Source of the DNA: Coleofasciculus sp. FACHB-T130
Lineage (GTDB): Bacteria > Cyanobacteriota > Cyanobacteriia > Cyanobacteriales > FACHB-T130
DNA: 60,821 nucleotides
Direction: 5' to 3'
NCBI RefSeq assembly: GCF_014695375.1
Contig: NZ_JACJOG010000004.1
Span: 32,001 to 92,821 of the forward strand
Below, piece by piece: positions 60,391-60,821 of this stretch (positions are counted from its first letter, which is position 1; each line of letters starts with the position of its first letter). The notes beneath the pieces are model-generated. The model was not told the DNA's origin. It saw only the letters and a program-made list of their open reading frames with translations, and did not search any database. Made by a program: the position numbers and the translations under genes.

Positions 60391-60780
60391 AAACAAATCG
60401 GTTAAAAATGCTTTTAGGGATAATCAAATGGTTTTATGGCTGCTCATGCCGAAACGTAGCTATTATCTCGGTTTTGTTGAGTTCTAGCTGTAAAAAACCA
60501 CTTTCAAGCCTTACCCGACGGAACAGCGACGATTACAGCGATCGCTACTTTTTCTTAAAGAGCGCCTATCTAAATTTTAACTAAAACAAATTTTTTCAAA
60601 ATCAAATGGCATTTGCATCGAACGCGAACATCCTGGGGACGCGCTTTGCGATCGTTTCTGCCATCCCTCGTCTGCAAAAGTGCAGGACAGCACAAGCGTA
60701 AGCAATACTATAGCAACCGCCAAGATAGTTAGGACGTAGAGTAGAGATCACCTGTTGTCCTGAAGTTATTCAAGCTGCTC
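60391..60780. other. 390-bp spacer to the transposase start
   Basis: No gene. A possible IS left end lies near 60709-60740 (TATAGCAACCGCCAAGATAG), about 70 bp before the transposase ATG. HIP1 sites occur at 60538 and nearby. The P450 promoter lies at the left end. Confidence 0.45.
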
Positions 60781-60821
60781 ATGGCAAACCCCTATAGTTA
60801 TGACCTGCGTCAGAAGGTGAT
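60781..60821 (+). mobile_element. Start of an IS630-type transposase (partial)
   Basis: The window ends 13 codons into a frame reading MANPYSYDLRQKV. That is the standard opening of IS630-family (Tc1/mariner-like) transposases of cyanobacteria. The gene and the element's right end lie beyond the window. The family inserts at TA dinucleotides. Confidence 0.75.

Noticed and set aside
1-60821. tRNA, rRNA and tmRNA genes
   Set aside because: Spacers were read for T-arm, anticodon and CCA-like patterns; none convincing was found.

Overview
The window is cyanobacterial chromosome. The palindrome GCGATCGC (HIP1) recurs throughout. Two small high-light-inducible (CAB-like) proteins, an RRM protein next to ribosomal protein S21 (the rbp-rpsU arrangement known from Anabaena), and cyanobacteria-type small families (DUF3082, DUF2811, DUF3747-SLH, Uma2) all point the same way. 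Intergenic spacers are rich in perfect palindromes, including a dispersed CCCCTCTCCG...CGGAGAGGGG family. No rRNA, tRNA or CRISPR array was recognised.

Layout. 1-1811: two-component proteins (a partial HisKA_2 kinase and a receiver-kinase hybrid). 1867-9824: housekeeping (thrB, an M48 protease, three tandem AIM24 paralogs, rsmA, ispE, DUF3082). 9825-12924: a long spacer with structured leader candidates, a GAF/HD-GYP protein, then an AT-rich inverted repeat followed by a helically spaced array of DnaA-box-like TTTTCCACA sites that could be a replication origin. 12925-19893: DUF2811, hemJ, pth, rpsU and rbp, a 426-residue unknown, murF, a DEDDh exonuclease. 20377-27543: a BMP-type lipoprotein followed by two large paralogous histidine kinases, the second with a degenerate ATP-binding domain. 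27666-33731: two MuiA-like (DUF4139) proteins around a Tat-exported unknown, and an SLH protein. 33904-44817: LMW phosphatase, GNATs, and a complete periplasmic-type molybdenum aldehyde oxidoreductase operon (paoABC-xdhC-mocA) beside two aldo/keto reductases and a VOC protein. 45318-48134: a protease-like pair (one lacking its catalytic His) coupled by a GTGA overlap to a NarL-type regulator. 48529-53258: a CrtYcd-type lycopene cyclase, RtcB RNA ligase, an unknown, a COG0523 GTPase and archease. 53653-57538: a broken permease gene, a duplicated archease tail, an HNH nuclease fused to a GUN4 tetrapyrrole-binding domain, and a Uma2 nuclease-like protein. 58196-60821: high-light-inducible genes, a cytochrome P450, and the first codons of an IS630-type transposase.

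How the parts work together. The paoABC-xdhC-mocA genes form one logical unit: three enzyme subunits, a cofactor-insertion chaperone and the enzyme that makes the cytosine-dinucleotide form of the molybdenum cofactor. RtcB and archease are known partners in RNA ligation and are separated here by a metallochaperone-type GTPase. The most unusual items are the HNH-GUN4 fusion, the pseudoprotease/protease/regulator cassette, the degenerate histidine kinase, the archease-tail duplication whose junction lies at a HIP1 site, and the phased TTTTCCACA array.
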